DNA of 64,000 bases, taken from the NCBI GenBank assembly GCA_019423125.1, contig JAHZBZ010000004.1, positions 11,858 to 75,857 of the forward strand, in the 5' to 3' direction. Within the stretch, counting starts at the first letter, position 1. The number at the start of each line of letters is the position of its first letter. A program made the translations under genes and the position numbers. Source of the DNA: Bacillota bacterium (lineage in GTDB: Bacteria > Bacillota > Clostridia > Christensenellales > Borkfalkiaceae). Positions 60,481-64,000 of the stretch are shown here, in pieces. The notes beneath the pieces are model-generated. The model was not told the origin of the DNA, searched no databases, and worked only from the letters and a program-made list of their open reading frames with translations.

Positions 60481-61329
60481 ATGCAGGCGGAAAGAATAGA
60501 TTTATATAGGTATTTTAATTTGAAGCGCATAAGCGGGCACGGCGGATATTTAGACATCTATGCGCCGTTTGAAGTTTCGGAGATAAAGCCCAAGCTTCGT
60601 CCGGCTATGCTGGTAATGGCGGGCGGTGGGTACTCCTTTGTTTCCCGTCGGGAAAGCGCGCCCGTCGCTTTTAAATACGTCGCAAACGGATATTGTGCGT
60701 TCGTGCTGGATTACAGCGTAAATACGGCGTATCCCGTACCGCTCGTCGAAGCGTGTATGGCGATAGCGTATATACGCGAAAACGCTTCAAAGTACCGCGT
60801 GGATAAAAATTTAGTAGCGGCAGTAGGCTTTTCTGCAGGGGGACATCTTGCGGCTATGCTTGCAAATATCTGTGACGAAAAGGAAGTAGTCGAAATATTG
60901 GGCGATAGAGCTCAAACGGCAAAATTAAACGCCGTAGTGCTGTCCTATCCCGTCGTTACCATGGGGCGGTTCGCGAACGAATTCAGTCGCAATATTATTA
61001 CGGGCAACAATCCCGATTTGTATGAAAAACTTTCTATGGAAAAACGCGTAACGGCAGACAGCGTTCCCGCATTCATCTGGCATACGTTCGAAGACGACTG
61101 CGTGCCCGTCGAAAATTCTTTCATGCTTGCGGAGGCATACAGACGGGCTAACGTGCCGATATCGCTGCATATTTTCGAAAAAGGTTGGCACGGATTAAGT
61201 TTGTGTAGTGAAGAGGTAAACGATCAAACCGCAGCTGAAATTCAACTTGAATATATCGGAAAATGGTTTGAATTGTCTTTGGATTGGTTAAAAGCGCGAG
61301 GTTTTTGCGTAAAAACAGCGGAAAAATAG
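60481..61329 (+). CDS. Alpha/beta-hydrolase, probable sugar acetyl esterase
   Basis: The 282-aa cytoplasmic protein has the serine hydrolase motif GFSAGG (nucleophile S118), acid Asp in FEDDCVPVENS (about D206) and His in KGWHGLS (H237), plus the oxyanion segment MAGGGYSFVS. This is the BD-FAE/acetyl-xylan-esterase-like type found in glycan loci. It probably removes acetyl groups from imported oligosaccharides so that the glycosidases can act. The GH36 gene ends 17 nt before it and an ACGGAGG RBS precedes ATG 60481. Confidence 0.85.
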   Translation: MQAERIDLYRYFNLKRISGHGGYLDIYAPFEVSEIKPKLRPAMLVMAGGGYSFVSRRESAPVAFKYVANGYCAFVLDYSVNTAYPVPLVEACMAIAYIRENASKYRVDKNLVAAVGFSAGGHLAAMLANICDEKEVVEILGDRAQTAKLNAVVLSYPVVTMGRFANEFSRNIITGNNPDLYEKLSMEKRVTADSVPAFIWHTFEDDCVPVENSFMLAEAYRRANVPISLHIFEKGWHGLSLCSEEVNDQTAAEIQLEYIGKWFELSLDWLKARGFCVKTAEK

Positions 61330-61354
61330 TAAACAATATAAAGGAGATGCGACA

Positions 61355-63310
61355 ATGAAAGACATTTTTATCGGCGCGGCATATTATCCCGAAATGTGGG
61401 ACGAGGCGGAGGTTAATAAAGATATAGCGCGTTGCAAGGAGTTAGGCATAAACTGTTTGCGCGTCGGCGAATTTGCCTGGGGAAAAATGGAACCCGAAGA
61501 GGGTAAATTCGTTTTTTCATGGCTTGAAAACGTCGTGAACAAACTTTACGAAAACGGAATTTATACAGTGATGTGCACGCCTACCTGTACCCCGCCGAGA
61601 TGGATGTTGGACAAGTATCCCCAAATGCGCAGGGTGACGCCTGATAACCAAAGACAAAACGTATCAAGCCGTTGCCACGTTTGCAAATCCTCTTACGTTG
61701 CCCGCGAAAAAAACGCGCTCATAGTCGAAGAGATGGCAAAGGTTTTTGCGGGGAATAAGGGGATAATAGGTTGGCAGATAGATAACGAACTCTATCCCTA
61801 CCAGGACGGTTGCTTTTGCGAAAACTGCAAAAAAGGGTTTAGAAAATATTTAAAAGACAAATACGGCGCTCCCGAAAAATTAAACAAAACGTGGGGAATG
61901 ACGCGCTGGTCGTTGGAATATAATTCGTTCGATGACGTGCAACCTCCGTATCCCGACGAGTGGAGGCATCCGTCGCTCAGAAAGGCGTGGTGGGATTACC
62001 AATGCGGGCTTATATGCTCGTACGTAGACGAACAGGCGGAAATTTTACGGAAATACGGCTGTAAAAATATAGGTACGGACATGATGCCCGACGATTTATT
62101 GGATTATTATGCCGTAAATAAAAAGCTCTGCGTGGTTCAGTACAATCACTACGATACCGCGGACAGGCTGTACACAAACGCTTTTGCATACGATTTTTTG
62201 CGTTGTGTAAAAGATAAGCCGTTTTGGGTAACGGAAACGCAAGTCGGTTGGAACGGAAGCGAATACGCCGATAACGGCTACCGTCCCGAGGGAAATTGTT
62301 ATGCCAATACCTTGCTGCCGTTTGTAAAGGGTGCGGAGATGAATTTATATTGGCTCTTTCGTACTCATCCGAATGGGCACGAACTCGGACACGGCGCACT
62401 GTTTTCTTCGGCCGGCAGAAGTTACAGGGTAACGGAAGAGGTGAAAAAAGCTGTCGATGATTTGAAAAAGTGTGAAAAATTCCTTACCGAAACCAAAATC
62501 AAAAGCAAGATTGCGTTGCATTTTTCTTCGACTTCGGCAATCAACTTTAAAGTTGCGCCGCTTGTTAAAAATTTCGATTACCGCCAAACGATTATCGATA
62601 AATATCATAAGGCGCTCCGCCATTACAACGTAGACGTCATTGACACGCCGCACGGTCTGGACGATTACGAGGTAGTAATCTCGCCCTTCCTTTCTACGGC
62701 GGACGAAAACGACTTTAAAGCTCGCATTATAGATTGGGTGTATAATGGCGGAATTTGGATAGTCGGACCGATGACTGATATTATGGATGGTAACGTAAGC
62801 AAGTACACGGACGCTCCGTACGGATTTTTGGAGGAGCTTGCGGGCGTATATACAAAATATCAAAAGCCGATAGATAACGACGTGTTTAAAGCAAAATGGA
62901 GCGATGGCGAAACATGCTCCGTAGGCGGGTGTTTCGACGCTTACGAACGTAAAGAGGGAACAAAGAGCCTTGCGACTTATTCCGAATGCGAATTTGCGCC
63001 CCTTTCGGTCATAACAGAAAGGATGGTGGGGAAAGGTAAGGTCATTCTTACGGGAAGCGTTGTTTCGGAAAAAGATTTGTTAAAGCTTGTAAACAGGAAG
63101 CCGATCGCCGAAGCAAGCAACAATATCGTGCTTGTCGAGCGTTGCGGCGGCTCTTACGGAATTATAGCGGTAGAGATAGAAAATAAAGACGGATATATAG
63201 TTTTAGACGGAGATTATAACGACCTGATATCCGGCAAGCGGTTTTGCGGAAGGGTTGATATAACTCCATACGAAGTATTTGTATTCGTTAAAATTAAGAT
63301 GGGAGCATAA
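61355..63310 (+). CDS. Beta-galactosidase (GH42)
   Basis: The 651-aa cytoplasmic enzyme starts with the GH42 N-terminus (GAAYYPEMWDEAEVNKDIAR, RVGEFAWGKMEPEEG). The acid/base Glu is E145 in GWQIDNELY, followed by CFCENCKKGFRKYLKDKYG, and the nucleophile is E294 in VTETQVGW. The zinc-like cysteine pair CENC is typical. The trimerisation domain (from about 390) and a C-terminal beta domain follow. It hydrolyses terminal beta-galactosides such as lactose or galactan oligosaccharides. AAGGAG precedes ATG 61355. galE follows one base after the stop, so UDP-galactose metabolism is coupled. Confidence 0.94.
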   Translation: MKDIFIGAAYYPEMWDEAEVNKDIARCKELGINCLRVGEFAWGKMEPEEGKFVFSWLENVVNKLYENGIYTVMCTPTCTPPRWMLDKYPQMRRVTPDNQRQNVSSRCHVCKSSYVAREKNALIVEEMAKVFAGNKGIIGWQIDNELYPYQDGCFCENCKKGFRKYLKDKYGAPEKLNKTWGMTRWSLEYNSFDDVQPPYPDEWRHPSLRKAWWDYQCGLICSYVDEQAEILRKYGCKNIGTDMMPDDLLDYYAVNKKLCVVQYNHYDTADRLYTNAFAYDFLRCVKDKPFWVTETQVGWNGSEYADNGYRPEGNCYANTLLPFVKGAEMNLYWLFRTHPNGHELGHGALFSSAGRSYRVTEEVKKAVDDLKKCEKFLTETKIKSKIALHFSSTSAINFKVAPLVKNFDYRQTIIDKYHKALRHYNVDVIDTPHGLDDYEVVISPFLSTADENDFKARIIDWVYNGGIWIVGPMTDIMDGNVSKYTDAPYGFLEELAGVYTKYQKPIDNDVFKAKWSDGETCSVGGCFDAYERKEGTKSLATYSECEFAPLSVITERMVGKGKVILTGSVVSEKDLLKLVNRKPIAEASNNIVLVERCGGSYGIIAVEIENKDGYIVLDGDYNDLISGKRFCGRVDITPYEVFVFVKIKMGA

Positions 63311-63311
63311 A

Positions 63312-64000
63312 ATGAAAATATTAGTAACGGGCGGAGCGGGTTATATCGGCTCACATACCTGCGTCGAATTATTGAAAAGCGGCTACGGCGTAGTTGTCGT
63401 GGATAATCTCTCCAACTCGTGCGAAGAGAGCGTTAAAAGGGTAGAGCAAATCACGGGCAAACCCGTTGCGTTCTATAATGCGGACGTGCGGGACAAAGCC
63501 GCGCTCGACAAAATTTTTACCGAACATAAGATAGACCGGGTCATCCACTTCGCAGGCTTAAAAGCCGTGGGCGAATCTTGCGCTAAACCCGTCGAATATT
63601 ACGACAATAACCTCAACGGCACGCTCGTGCTGTTGCAGGCAATGCGCGAACACGGCTGCAAGAAAATCGTGTTCTCCTCTTCTGCAACGGTATACGGCGA
63701 CCCCGAAGTATTGCCCTTGACCGAAGAGTGTAAGACGGGCGGTACGACCAACCCCTACGGCACGAGCAAGTACTTTCAGGAGATAATGTTAAACGACGTA
63801 TACAAAGCCGATAACGAATGGACGGTGGTGCTGCTCCGATATTTCAACCCCGTGGGCGCGCACGAAAGCGGACTGATCGGCGAGGATCCGAAAGGCGTTC
63901 CCAACAATTTAACGCCCTTTATCGCAAAGGTGGCGATAGGGGAACTCAAAGAGATAGGCGTATTCGGCAACGACTATCCCACGCCCGACGGCACGGGCGT
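63312..64000 (+). CDS. galE: UDP-glucose 4-epimerase, second copy, cut by window end
   Basis: The reading frame is open from ATG 63312 to the window end (about 229 codons). It shows TGGAGYIGSHT, FSSSATVYG, the catalytic NPYGTSKYF and RYFNPVGAHESG. By eye roughly 70% of positions equal the first galE (14997-16016). It is the last visible gene of the galactoside operon and would pass galactose released by the GH36 and GH42 enzymes into UDP-glucose; galK and galT could follow outside the window. Confidence 0.92.
   Translation, partial: MKILVTGGAGYIGSHTCVELLKSGYGVVVVDNLSNSCEESVKRVEQITGKPVAFYNADVRDKAALDKIFTEHKIDRVIHFAGLKAVGESCAKPVEYYDNNLNGTLVLLQAMREHGCKKIVFSSSATVYGDPEVLPLTEECKTGGTTNPYGTSKYFQEIMLNDVYKADNEWTVVLLRYFNPVGAHESGLIGEDPKGVPNNLTPFIAKVAIGELKEIGVFGNDYPTPDGTG

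Larger units (their letters stand above)
34346..64000. mobile_element. Probable genomic island at tRNA-Ser (left end; right end outside)
   Basis: The junction shows the tRNA 3' end repeated exactly, a change from GC-rich to AT-richer DNA, decayed gene ends of foreign type, and then a one-direction carbohydrate locus with a duplicate of a core gene (galE). These are known marks of tRNA-targeted islands. There is no integrase, relaxase or phage gene in the window, so an active element is not shown. Confidence 0.55.

Noticed and set aside
34346..64000. A complete prophage or conjugative element
   Set aside because: No integrase, capsid, portal, relaxase or type IV secretion gene is present in the window; only the left edge signs are seen.

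Overview
The window is a low-copy chromosomal segment of a Firmicutes/Clostridia-type bacterium. The left half carries a conserved housekeeping order (rpsU; pcrA-ligA; yicC-rpoZ-priA-def-fmt-rsmB-rlmN-rpe-thiN) followed by a tiny spoVM-like gene, which is the Clostridia/Bacilli arrangement and points to a spore-forming lineage. Promoters are classical TTGACA/TATAAT with 17-bp spacers, RBSs are AGGAGG-like, and extracytoplasmic proteins are lipoproteins or single-pass membrane proteins. Coding DNA up to about 33.7 kb is strongly GC-rich. An uncultured gut Clostridia lineage (for example Christensenellales-like) would fit, but I cannot prove the taxon.

Region 1 (1-16.0 kb): two unknown proteins, rpsU, one unknown protein, pcrA, ligA, the yicC...thiN-spoVM translation/replication cluster and galE. 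Several genes usual in this cluster elsewhere (gmk, coaBC, and prpC-prkC-rsgA between rlmN and rpe) are absent here.

Region 2 (16.0-33.7 kb): a strong promoter, a leader with a transcription-terminator hairpin and a possible 29-codon leader ORF. A membrane-anchored protein follows, with a Listeria-Bacteroides (Flg_new/InlB B) repeat and what looks like a ribosomal-protein-uL15-like C-terminal domain. Next is a 5328-residue surface protein: beta-helix, GLUG repeats, about 37 InlB-type repeats, a C-terminal transmembrane segment and one more Flg_new repeat on the predicted cytoplasmic side. The cytoplasmic modules of the two adjacent proteins resemble each other. This pair is my best candidate for an undescribed system.

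Region 3 (33.8-35.5 kb): tRNA-Ser(UGA) followed by two 133-bp direct repeats, each ending in an exact 21-bp copy of the tRNA 3' end. Beyond them the DNA becomes AT-rich and holds decayed gene ends (an AraC-family regulator and an ATP-dependent DNA ligase), a large inverted-repeat hairpin and a perfect 52-bp palindrome. This looks like the left junction of an island inserted at a tRNA gene; no integrase is visible in the window.

Region 4 (35.5-64.0 kb): an all-plus-strand, tightly packed carbohydrate locus of lower GC. It contains an unknown membrane protein, a 1194-aa triple-repeat lipoprotein, two ABC solute-binding lipoproteins flanking a GH97 lipoprotein, two MalF/MalG-type permeases and an unusual MsmX-type ATPase with large insertions. 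After these come a LacI regulator and mostly cytoplasmic enzymes (DUF4965, GH3, MORN-SGNH hydrolase, GH31, GH36, alpha/beta-hydrolase esterase, GH42) and a second galE cut by the window end. Together they suggest import of partly depolymerised, possibly acylated galactose/glucose oligosaccharides, intracellular trimming by alpha- and beta-galactosidases and glucosidases, and entry of galactose through the Leloir pathway.
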